The notes beneath the pieces were generated by a model. That model worked only from the letters and a program-made list of their open reading frames with translations. It searched no databases and was not told the DNA's origin. A stretch of 6,938 bases of DNA from a bacterium UBA3734 (GTDB lineage: Bacteria > Bacteroidota > Bacteroidia > Bacteroidales > Bacteroidaceae), in NCBI GenBank assembly GCA_002372575.1, contig DFHC01000161.1, positions 1-6,938 of the forward strand, written 5' to 3'. A program made the position numbers and the translations under genes. Position 1 is the stretch's first letter, and each line of letters starts with the position of its first letter. Of the stretch, positions 1 through 6,822 are shown one piece after another.

Positions 1-899
1 ATCTCGTCGATGAAGATGATGCAAGGCGACTTCGCCTTGGCCTGCTGGAACACGTCGCGCACGCGGCTCGCACCTACGCCCACGAACATCTCCACGAAAT
101 CGCTTCCCGACATCGAGAAGAAAGGCACGCCGGCTTCGCCTGCCACGGCCTTTGCCAACAGCGTCTTTCCCGTTCCCGGAGGGCCTACGAGCAGCGCTCC
201 CTTGGGAATTTTTCCGCCCAAATCGGTGTATTTCTTCGGATTTTTCAGGAATTCCACGATTTCCTGCACTTCCTGCTTGGCTCCGGCCTGTCCGGCCACG
301 TCTTTGAACGTGATGCCGAGGTCGTTGGCCTTTTCGTAGAGTTTCGCCTTCGACTTGCCCACGTTGAACATTCCGCCGCCCATGCTTCCCATACGGCTGT
401 AGAGGAAATACATCAGCAGGAAGAAAATCAGAATCGGACCGAAGTTGTAGAAAATGCGTTCGAGGGCGCTCGTGCTATTGTTGTTGTAGCTGAAATCGGT
501 GATTTTCCCTTCTTTCTGCGCCTCAGTCAGGTAGGCTTCGAGGTTGTCGGGAGAGCCGTATTCCACCTTGACAAACGGATGAGGCCCAGTCTGTTCCAGG
601 CTCTGTCCGAACACGTCGCGCACGTGTTTCGCTTTCACGTACATCCGCACCGAACGCTCCGTGGTGTTCACCTCCACTTTCTCGGCGTAGCCGCTGTCCA
701 CGTATTCCTTGAACTTCGTGTAGGTGGCTTCCTGTTTGGCCATGCCCACCGCCGAATTCGTCAGTCCTCTTCCGGATTCGGTGAATAGCATATAGAGCAG
801 CCCGCCCAAAATCAGGGCGTAGAGCCAACCCATGTTGAATTTAGGCTGTTTCGGGTCTTTGCTATTTCTTTGGGGTTTTTGTTGTTGCTTTTGTTCCAT
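1..899 (-). CDS. ftsH: ATP-dependent zinc metalloprotease FtsH, N-terminal part (cut by window edge)
   Basis: FtsH is a membrane-anchored AAA+ protease that extracts and degrades misfolded membrane proteins and some regulators. The 299 visible residues show, in order: a Q/K-rich cytoplasmic N-terminus, a first membrane segment (about 24-39), an extracytoplasmic domain of roughly 110 residues, a second membrane segment (about 152-167), then the start of the AAA domain. Walker A GPPGTGKT is at 239-246, the pore-loop motif MFVGVG at 271-276, and Walker B IIFIDE at 294-299, where the window ends. The SRH region and the HEXXH zinc site lie outside the window. The reading frame is intact. The start is ambiguous: an in-frame ATG at 905 would add two residues, and an out-of-frame ATG lies at 909. 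It follows rsfS on the same strand by 85 bases with no promoter of its own visible, so it is probably cotranscribed. Identification is secure from the motifs. Confidence 0.97.
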   Translation of the reverse strand, partial: MEQKQQQKPQRNSKDPKQPKFNMGWLYALILGGLLYMLFTESGRGLTNSAVGMAKQEATYTKFKEYVDSGYAEKVEVNTTERSVRMYVKAKHVRDVFGQSLEQTGPHPFVKVEYGSPDNLEAYLTEAQKEGKITDFSYNNNSTSALERIFYNFGPILIFFLLMYFLYSRMGSMGGGMFNVGKSKAKLYEKANDLGITFKDVAGQAGAKQEVQEIVEFLKNPKKYTDLGGKIPKGALLVGPPGTGKTLLAKAVAGEAGVPFFSMSGSDFVEMFVGVGASRVRDVFQQAKAKSPCIIFIDE

Positions 900-922
900 T
901 TTCATCCATTAAATTTTAAAAA

Positions 923-978
923 ACTCCTCCTTCCTCGTTCCTCGAGAAATACTCCTTACTCCACACTCCTCGCTCCTC
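923..978. repeat. Degenerate heptanucleotide tandem repeat between rsfS and ftsH
   Basis: Eight consecutive 7-base units run in register on the plus strand. Seven fit a loose consensus ACTCCTC, for example units 923-929, 951-957, 965-971 and 972-978. The unit at 944-950 (GAGAAAT) does not fit. In the rsfS-ftsH transcript the array reads as purine-rich GGAG/GAGG sequence, so it contains several Shine-Dalgarno-like strings, the last one about 14-24 bases before the candidate ftsH starts. The repeat is read directly from the sequence; any function is inference. Confidence 0.8.
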
Positions 979-984
979 GAAAAG

Positions 985-1344
985 TCATTCCTGATTGGGA
1001 ATTTCTGTCATAAGGGCATCTTGCCAAAGGTTTTCAATGTTGTAATAATTACGCATATCGGGTACGAAGATGTGCACGATGACGTCGGTGTAGTCCATGG
1101 CCACCCACTGCGCCAATTCCTGTCCGACGATGTGTACGGGTTTCTCGCCCGTTCCCACGCGTGCCATCTCCTCTACCGAATCGGTGATGGCCTCCACTTG
1201 CGTGGGCGTATTTCCTTGACAAATAATGAAATAGCGGGCGATGGCCCCTTCGATTTTCTGCAAATCGATGACGGTGATGTTTTGCCCTTTTTTCTCTTGA
1301 ATACCTTTGACGATGGTATCAACTAACTTTTTGCTTTCTTCCAT
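985..1344 (-). CDS. rsfS: Ribosome silencing factor RsfS (Iojap family)
   Basis: This 119-residue protein has the usual length and features of RsfS/Iojap. In that family the protein binds ribosomal protein uL14 of the large subunit and blocks joining with the small subunit when nutrients are short. Recognisable segments are the N-terminal helix followed by a VIDLQKI strand (25-31), ARYFIICQGNTP (36-47), HIVGQELAQWVAMDYTDVIV (71-90) and the HIFVPDMRNYYNIENLW end segment (91-107), which carries the conserved F-x-x-R-x-(F/Y)-Y-x-(I/L)-E-x-LW pattern. The ATG at 1344 fits the usual family N-terminus. The same frame stays open upstream to 1569, but that extension runs through the promoter and antisense to the tRNA, so it is not real. 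It is followed by ftsH on the same strand. The -7 element ends only four bases before the ATG. Confidence 0.96.
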   Translation of the reverse strand: MEESKKLVDTIVKGIQEKKGQNITVIDLQKIEGAIARYFIICQGNTPTQVEAITDSVEEMARVGTGEKPVHIVGQELAQWVAMDYTDVIVHIFVPDMRNYYNIENLWQDALMTEIPNQE

Positions 1345-1348
1345 GCTG

Positions 1349-1378
1349 CAAAGATACGGCGTTTTCTCGGAAAAACAA
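1349..1378 (-). promoter_or_regulatory. Bacteroidetes-type promoter for rsfS-ftsH
   Basis: On the minus strand, TTG (1378-1376) is followed by exactly 19 bases and then TATCTTTG (1356-1349). This matches the primary sigma factor consensus of Bacteroidetes, TTG at about -33 and TAnnTTTG at about -7. The predicted transcription start falls on or next to the rsfS ATG at 1344. Confidence 0.85.
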
Positions 1379-1429
1379 GTGAAAAGTTGCCGATTTTGAT
1401 GTTTTTTATAAAAAAAGTGGCGAAAAATG

Positions 1430-1459
1430 TTGGTAGTTTGAAAAAAAGCAGTACCTTTG
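1430..1459 (+). promoter_or_regulatory. Bacteroidetes-type promoter for tRNA-Gln
   Basis: TTG (1430-1432), 19 bases, then TACCTTTG (1452-1459): the Bacteroidetes -33/-7 consensus with the same spacing as the divergent rsfS promoter. The predicted start near 1465 leaves a precursor leader of about 17 bases before the tRNA at 1483. Confidence 0.85.
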
Positions 1460-1482
1460 CACTCGCAAAATGAAAAAATGAT

Positions 1483-1553
1483 TGGGGTATGGTGTAATGG
1501 TAACACTGCAGATTCTGGTCCTGCCTTTCCTGGTTCGAGTCCGGGTACCCCAA
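1483..1553 (+). tRNA. tRNA-Gln (anticodon CTG)
   Basis: A 71-base cloverleaf can be folded by hand. The acceptor stem is TGGGGTA (1483-1489) with TACCCCA (1546-1552), seven perfect pairs. The D stem is GTGT/ACAC around loop AATGGTA. The anticodon arm is GCAGA-TTCTGGT-CCTGC with anticodon CTG at 1515-1517. The variable loop has four bases. The T arm is CCTGG-TTCGAGT-CCGGG, and the discriminator is A1553. The anticodon reads the glutamine codon CAG, and the TGGGGTA acceptor stem is typical of tRNA-Gln. The 3' CCA is not encoded, so it must be added after transcription. The closing pair of the anticodon stem (1512 and 1520) is an A-C mismatch. The gene stands alone between its own promoter and terminator. 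Confidence 0.96.
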
Positions 1554-1560
1554 CAAAGCG

Positions 1561-1604
1561 AATCCGCAAGTCCTTGAAAACAAAGGACTTGCGGATTTTC
1601 TTTT
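1561..1604 (+). terminator. Rho-independent terminator after tRNA-Gln, possibly bidirectional
   Basis: A perfect 15-bp inverted repeat (1561-1575 with 1583-1597) encloses the 7-base loop GAAAACA and is followed by a T-rich tail (TTTCTTTT). It begins seven bases after the tRNA. The convergent GH18 gene ends at 1627, so the same hairpin also lies downstream of that transcript; read on the minus strand the stem is identical but the following T tract is weak. Confidence 0.88.
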
Positions 1605-1626
1605 CTGTACTTTCCGAAAAACAGGT

Positions 1627-4173
1627 CTATTTCTTCACGAAAGTCTTGCTCGCTCGTTGCCCGTGGCCGAGCCGGACGCTGACCGCGTAGATGCCGGCAG
1701 GGAGCGATGCCATGGAAACCACGCTGCTCCGCGCCGAACGTACTTTCACACCCGTAGCACTGAATACATCGATGTTGCGAATATCTTCAGCTTCCGGAAC
1801 TGCAACGATGACGGCCTGTTGCGAAGCATCGTAGCGAATCTCCACCTGCTCTGAAATGTCGCTGTTCACGTTCTTGATGGCCGTGGTGATGTGGCGCACA
1901 TCAACCTCGGTGACGAGCGTATCGACGTTGCAGGCCAGGCCGTAGTTGCAATATTTGGCGAGGCTGTAGTTGTTGGTAGCGGTTGTGGGCTTGATGTCGT
2001 TGACCATGTCCCAGTAGAAAATGCCTTCAAGGTTGTTATCGACGCAGAACTTGGCGCGCAAGTAGGTCTGATACGGGCCGCAGAAATTGTAAGTGGCACC
2101 GCCTCTCGTGGCTGTTTCGGCTGATCCGTCCTTCTTTGGGGTGTAGTTCGAAAGATCGAGGCTAGCATAGCCCGTGACGGCTGCACCACCGGTACCGCTC
2201 GACGTGGTTGTAGCGTACGACAGATAAATCTTGTCGTCGGGATAGCCATGATTTTTCATCGCGTTGTAGTTGTTTTTGAAGGTGGTGATGTTGAAATTCG
2301 CAGCCTGCGGGCCATAGTTCTGTGCTGTGAAGCCAGTGATGTTAGGCATGTGCCATACGGGATAGTAATAGGCTCCGGCCTGAACGTGGACGGAAATGTG
2401 CAGCGTCTTGTCCTTTGGCAACACGGCCAGGATGTCGTCGGCGAGCAGTCGGAGGTTGGTCTGCGGATTGGCATACATCCATTCCAGGTCGAGTTCCACG
2501 CCGGCATAGCCTTCGGAAAGCTTAGCCAAGTCAGTGGCAAAACGTTTGCGGCTGTCGGCGTTGCCGATGATGCTGACCCAGTTGCTGTGTCCTCTGACGG
2601 AGATGCGGATCTGATAGCCGCGATAGCCTGCATAGCAGTCTTCAATGAGGTTCTTGATTTCGTCCTGCGAATAGGTGCTGTAGCCGGGATTGTCGGTTTT
2701 GTCGTATTTGTAGAACGCCAAGGCATAATCCATCTGTTCCTTGATCCAGCCTCCGGCAATCGCTGGTGTCGGCTGCGAAGTCATGTGGTTTTTGATTTCG
2801 TTGAGCGTGCAGGTCTTGCTCCAGATGGTGGTGTTGTCGAGCTTGGCATTCAGTTTTTCGCCGATGTAGGCCGGTTCCGAGACCATTCCGCTCGGACACC
2901 CATTGCTATTGCCGTCTGGGCTCGATGTGATGGCCTTTTCCTTGCCATCAATCGAAATCAGAAACGGCTTGGCAGTGGTTGCGTCGCCGTTTTTAGTTGA
3001 AATGCCGAGGTGAACCCATTTGCCCACCTCCATGCTGTTCACGTTGATGTATTTCTTGCCGTTGCAGCGCACGATAACTTGCTTCGTGGCTTCTTCACCC
3101 AGATAAATGGCCAGACCGTTTTTCTGGTTGGCGGTTTCCTGACGGAAGATGTAGGCTCCTTCCGTCCATTCCTCAAGATAGATCCACGTTTCAAACGTGA
3201 AGTTTTGGCCACCTCGCAACATTCCCGACGTTGATGTCATTTTCGAGCCATCGCCCTTCAGCGAAACCACGCCGCTGCGCCCCTGATACGCGCTGAGCCA
3301 GTCGGCATTGGCGAGCGTGGCATGGTTGTTCGGGGTGTGGTATTCCAAATGGCCGTCGGAATACATGTCGATGCCGAGGATGATGATGTCGTTGGCCAAG
3401 AGATACTGTTCGCGGTTGCCTCTGCCCCAGTAGAACTTGTTGTTCTCGGTGTAGGCGCCACAGAGCAGATAGGGCAGCCCCGTGTTGTCGGTGACTTTCT
3501 GTCGCGTCACATTTCCGTGGATGATGCCATGGTGATTGTATTCGCTTGGTTTGAAAAGTGCTTTGTAATCTACAATGTTTGGACAGAGGTTTTGGTCGAA
3601 CTTGTAGTAGGCCACGAGATTGTCCAGCTGTGGCACATACTTGTTGATGGTGTTGTTGATGAAATAGTTGAATTCGTTGCTCAGATCGGTGTTCCAGATG
3701 CGCAGCTCGTCGATGTAGCCTTCGAAACCGCCACCGATGACAAGCGGCGCGTCGTCAGCGGGAATCTCAAAATTGCCGCTCCTGCTATTGACCTGCCTGC
3801 CATTAACCAGAATCTTCATCGTGTTGTTGACACAGATGAACGTGAGTTGCGTCCATTTCCCTACGGAAAGGGAGGTGTTTTTCGCGCTTTGAGAACCACT
3901 TCCGGCAATGATTTCAACAGTCTGCGCTGCACCAGTCTGGATTTTCAGTCCGTCGCCCCGCGAGAGAATCACGCTGCCGCTTTCCCATGCTTCGGGCTTC
4001 AGCCAAAACTGAATGGTATAGGACTTCTTTTCGTCTAATTCGGGCATTGCACCGCATTCCACGCTACCACCTTGTGCGAGACGGATGCCATAGTTGTCCA
4101 CTTGTGCCTGCACGTTTTTGGCAAAAAACAGGCACATTATCGCTGAAAAAACAATTTTTTTATATTTTTTCAT
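1627..4173 (-). CDS. Secreted LamG-LamG-GH18 protein with T9SS sorting domain (downstream copy)
   Basis: This 848-residue protein is predicted to be exported by Sec and then by the type IX secretion system. Visible parts: a signal peptide (MKKYKK, hydrophobic stretch, likely cleavage after VQA at 21-23); LamG/concanavalin-like domains at about 28-215 and 305-462, the usual type of glycan- or ligand-binding jelly roll; a GH18 barrel at about 475-745; and a type A C-terminal sorting domain at about 775-848 with LPAGIYAVSV and the final KTFVKK. In the barrel, the DxxDxDxE signature reads AGVELDLE at 557-564: the putative acid E564 and D562 are present, the middle Asp is Glu560, and the first Asp is Ala557. 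The strand-6 Tyr (QNYGPQ, 618-623) and strand-8 Trp (FYWDMVND, 719-726) are recognisable. It follows its paralogue by 33 bases with no visible promoter, so an operon is likely. Family chemistry would be cleavage of chitin-type or N-glycan core GlcNAc linkages. Substrate is unknown, and activity is less certain than in the upstream copy. Confidence 0.9.
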   Translation of the reverse strand: MKKYKKIVFSAIMCLFFAKNVQAQVDNYGIRLAQGGSVECGAMPELDEKKSYTIQFWLKPEAWESGSVILSRGDGLKIQTGAAQTVEIIAGSGSQSAKNTSLSVGKWTQLTFICVNNTMKILVNGRQVNSRSGNFEIPADDAPLVIGGGFEGYIDELRIWNTDLSNEFNYFINNTINKYVPQLDNLVAYYKFDQNLCPNIVDYKALFKPSEYNHHGIIHGNVTRQKVTDNTGLPYLLCGAYTENNKFYWGRGNREQYLLANDIIILGIDMYSDGHLEYHTPNNHATLANADWLSAYQGRSGVVSLKGDGSKMTSTSGMLRGGQNFTFETWIYLEEWTEGAYIFRQETANQKNGLAIYLGEEATKQVIVRCNGKKYINVNSMEVGKWVHLGISTKNGDATTAKPFLISIDGKEKAITSSPDGNSNGCPSGMVSEPAYIGEKLNAKLDNTTIWSKTCTLNEIKNHMTSQPTPAIAGGWIKEQMDYALAFYKYDKTDNPGYSTYSQDEIKNLIEDCYAGYRGYQIRISVRGHSNWVSIIGNADSRKRFATDLAKLSEGYAGVELDLEWMYANPQTNLRLLADDILAVLPKDKTLHISVHVQAGAYYYPVWHMPNITGFTAQNYGPQAANFNITTFKNNYNAMKNHGYPDDKIYLSYATTTSSGTGGAAVTGYASLDLSNYTPKKDGSAETATRGGATYNFCGPYQTYLRAKFCVDNNLEGIFYWDMVNDIKPTTATNNYSLAKYCNYGLACNVDTLVTEVDVRHITTAIKNVNSDISEQVEIRYDASQQAVIVAVPEAEDIRNIDVFSATGVKVRSARSSVVSMASLPAGIYAVSVRLGHGQRASKTFVKK

Positions 4174-4206
4174 GTCCGTAATTTTTTCGTGTGAGCGTCT
4201 CGGGCA

Positions 4207-6780
4207 CTATCGTTTCACAAAACTTCGACTCTGCACTTGTCCGTTGCTGAGCTTGATTTTGACGACATATACGCCAGTGGGAAGCACGGCCGTGGAAATT
4301 TTTGGCCTGTTTTCCGAGCGAAGCAGGGCACCCGAGGTGGCATAAAGTTCCATTCCGGTCACTTGCAGGCCCTGCGCGGCTGTGGCGCTGACCGTTTGCT
4401 GCGACGGGTTGAACTGAATCTGCACTTGTTGCTTCGGATTGTCGTTGCTCACGCGGTCGATGGCCGTGACAATGTGCTTAATATCTACCTCAGTGACGAG
4501 CGTATCGACGTTGCTGGACAGACCGTAGTTGCAGTACTTCGCGTAGCTCCACTTCTGGTTGGGCTTGTAGTCGTTGCCCATGTCCCAGTAGAAAATACCC
4601 TGCAGGTTGTTGTCAACGCAGAATTTCGCACGCATATACACTTGATAGGGACCCATGAAGGTGAAGTTATAGCCGTTCCACTTGTTCGTTTCGGCTCTGC
4701 CGTCGGTGGGAGGGGTATAGTTGGAGGGAAGGATTCCCCAGTTGACACCGATGACGTCACGCCCCCAGCTGCCATTGTCGTTGGAACCCGATGACGTGAT
4801 GGTGGCGTATGAGAGGTAGATTTTGTTGTTGGGATAGCCGTAGTTGCGGAAGGCGTTGTAGCCATTGACAAAGCTGTTGTAGCTATACCATCCCGCCTGT
4901 GGGCCATATTGCTGGAAGGTGAAGCCATCGACGGTGGAAATCTTGTTTTTCGGATACTGGTAGGCACCATATTGGTGGTGTGAAATCATCAGTGTTTTTC
5001 CCTTCGGCAGCAGTTTCAACACCTCGTCGGCCAACAGTGCGAGGTTGGTTTGCGTGCCGTCCATCCATTCGAGGTCGAATTCTATGCCGTCGAACTCCTC
5101 GGCACACTTGACCAAATCGGCTGCGATTCGTTTGCGGTTGGCATCGTTGGCAATGACTTCTTTCCAATCCCAACCCACTGCACTGGCGGCATATCCTATC
5201 AGCGAAAGGCGAATCTGATAGCCGCGGTAGCCCTTGTAGGCCTCCTCAACAATGCGTCGCCATTCGTCTTGCGAGAAAGAGTCGTGGCCAGGTTTTTTCG
5301 CGATGTCATAGGTGTAATAGGCGATGGCTTTAGCGATGTTGCCGCCGTCAACTTTCTTGCCCAGTCCGGGCATGAAGGGGATTTCCGTCATGTGACTGCG
5401 CAGTTCGCTGGCGGTGAAGCTGACGGTCCAGAATACGGTGTTGTCGAACTTGGCTGTGAGTCCTTCACCCAGATAACCTTTGAGGTCGCCCATTCCTGTG
5501 GGTGTGCTATCGGTGCTGCCGTCGGAAACCTCTGCCGCAGCCCATTTGGCCGCGCCGTTGTAGGTAAACAGGAAGGTTCGCAGGGGGGAGCCGCCATTGT
5601 TGGTCGTTACGCCGAGATGAATCCACTTACCCACGCTCATGGAGTTGGTGTTGATGAATTGCTTGCCATTGACGCGGACAATGACTTGCTTGGTTGCCTC
5701 TTCGCCTAATCTGATGGAGAATCCTTTCTGTTTGTCGTTGGTCTCACGGCGGAAGATATAGGCTCCCTCGGTCCATTTTTCAAGGTAAATCCATGTTTCA
5801 AAGGTGTAGGTGCCACGCTCTCTGATGACGGTCGGGGGGCAGATTAGCCGCGAGCTACTCGTTCCCGTGACCGAAAGGACACCCTCGCGTCCTTGGTATT
5901 CTTCGAGGCGATGGGCATTGCTGAGGGTGGCGTGGTCGTTGGGCGTGATGGGCTCCACATGGCCATCCCTGTAGATGTCTGCGCCAATCATGATGACGTC
6001 GTTGGACAGCAGGAACTGGTCGCGCGTCAGGCCACAGTCGAAAAACCGCTTGTTGTCGGTGTAGGCTCCGTTGAGCAGATAGGGCAGGCCTGTGTTGTCG
6101 GTGACTTTCTGTCGTCTGGCTCCTTGTGCCGTCATGACTCCATGATGGTTGTGAGATGTATTGGGCACGAAGAGTGCTTTGTAGTCAACGATGTTTGGAC
6201 AGAGGTTCTGGTCGAACTTGTAGTAGGCCACGAGGTTGCTCAGCTGTGGCACAAACTTATTGATTGTATTGTTGATGAAATAATTGAATTCGTTGTTCAA
6301 CTCGGCGTTCCAAATGCGCAATTCGTCAATGTAACCCTCGAAACCGCCACCGATGACAAACGGCGCGTCGTCAGCGGGAATCTCAAAATTGCCGTTCTTG
6401 CTGTTGACCTGTCTGCCATTGACCAGGATTTTCATCATGTTGTTGGAGCAGATGAACGTGAGTTGCGTCCATTTTCCTGCGGACAGGGATGTATTCTTCG
6501 CGCTTTGCGAACTGCTTCCAGCAACTATTTCAATGGTCTGAGGCGCACCGGCCTGGATTTTTAATCCTTCGCCTCGCGAGAGAATCGTACTGCCGCTATT
6601 CCATGCGGTAGGCTTTATCCAAAACTGGATAGTGTAGGACTTTTTCTCGTCCAGCTCGGGCATTGCACCACAATCTACTTTGCCTGCCTGAGCCAGTTGA
6701 AGGCAGTAGTTATCGACCTGCGCCTGTGCGCGAACAAAAAAGCTGAGTGCCAGGATGGCTAAAACCAGAAGTTTCTTCAT
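4207..6780 (-). CDS. Secreted LamG-LamG-GH18 protein with T9SS sorting domain (upstream copy)
   Basis: This 857-residue protein is a paralogue of the next gene and has the same architecture: a signal peptide (likely cleavage after AQA at 18-20), LamG-like domains at about 25-212 and 303-462, a GH18 barrel at about 475-757, and a type A T9SS sorting domain at about 785-857 with LPTGVYVVKI and the terminal SFVKR. The GH18 signature reads DGIEFDLE at 564-571, keeping the first Asp (564), D569 and the catalytic Glu571; the second Asp is Glu567. Other barrel landmarks are ISHHQYGAY (599-607), FTFQQYGPQ (620-628) and GIFYWDMGND (728-737). A two-LamG plus GH18 surface protein would suit binding and cutting of a GlcNAc-containing glycan, perhaps as an endo-beta-N-acetylglucosaminidase; that is inference. 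No SusC/SusD or other glycan-uptake gene lies inside the window. The start ATG is preceded by AGGATAACAA and directly precedes a clear signal peptide. No TAnnTTTG box is visible in the 42 bases upstream. Confidence 0.92.
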   Translation of the reverse strand: MKKLLVLAILALSFFVRAQAQVDNYCLQLAQAGKVDCGAMPELDEKKSYTIQFWIKPTAWNSGSTILSRGEGLKIQAGAPQTIEIVAGSSSQSAKNTSLSAGKWTQLTFICSNNMMKILVNGRQVNSKNGNFEIPADDAPFVIGGGFEGYIDELRIWNAELNNEFNYFINNTINKFVPQLSNLVAYYKFDQNLCPNIVDYKALFVPNTSHNHHGVMTAQGARRQKVTDNTGLPYLLNGAYTDNKRFFDCGLTRDQFLLSNDVIMIGADIYRDGHVEPITPNDHATLSNAHRLEEYQGREGVLSVTGTSSSRLICPPTVIRERGTYTFETWIYLEKWTEGAYIFRRETNDKQKGFSIRLGEEATKQVIVRVNGKQFINTNSMSVGKWIHLGVTTNNGGSPLRTFLFTYNGAAKWAAAEVSDGSTDSTPTGMGDLKGYLGEGLTAKFDNTVFWTVSFTASELRSHMTEIPFMPGLGKKVDGGNIAKAIAYYTYDIAKKPGHDSFSQDEWRRIVEEAYKGYRGYQIRLSLIGYAASAVGWDWKEVIANDANRKRIAADLVKCAEEFDGIEFDLEWMDGTQTNLALLADEVLKLLPKGKTLMISHHQYGAYQYPKNKISTVDGFTFQQYGPQAGWYSYNSFVNGYNAFRNYGYPNNKIYLSYATITSSGSNDNGSWGRDVIGVNWGILPSNYTPPTDGRAETNKWNGYNFTFMGPYQVYMRAKFCVDNNLQGIFYWDMGNDYKPNQKWSYAKYCNYGLSSNVDTLVTEVDIKHIVTAIDRVSNDNPKQQVQIQFNPSQQTVSATAAQGLQVTGMELYATSGALLRSENRPKISTAVLPTGVYVVKIKLSNGQVQSRSFVKR

Positions 6781-6822
6781 TTGTTATCCTGATGTTGATG
6801 ATTAATTTCCTTTATATTTTCT

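Noticed and set aside
523..828. Minus-strand 101-codon frame inside ftsH
   Set aside because: It is out of frame with the intact, motif-bearing ftsH frame and has no recognisable features.
1345..1569. N-terminal extension of rsfS (75 extra residues, containing a GVPGLEPG-type peptide)
   Set aside because: It reads antisense through the tRNA-Gln gene and through both promoters. Peptides of this kind are a known artefact of translating the complement of a tRNA.
1483..1597. tRNA 3' end plus inverted repeat as an integration (att) site
   Set aside because: No second copy of the tRNA 3' end, no integrase and no other mobile gene is present in the window. The inverted repeat is fully explained as a terminator.
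1457..1690. Plus-strand 77-codon open frame
   Set aside because: It starts inside the tRNA promoter and runs through the tRNA, the terminator and the antisense of the GH18 gene end, so it has no coding character of its own.
2248..4038. Long plus-strand open frames (2248-3000 and 3322-4038) antisense to the downstream GH18 gene
   Set aside because: They are valine- and aspartate-rich complements of the real reading frame, with no recognisable domain. The signal peptide, LamG, GH18 and sorting domains on the minus strand explain the region.
5050..6564. Long plus-strand open frames (5050-5709 and 5893-6564) antisense to the upstream GH18 gene, the second resembling its counterpart in the other copy
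   Set aside because: The resemblance follows from the paralogy of the sense genes. Similar antisense shadows in duplicated genes are expected and do not show coding.
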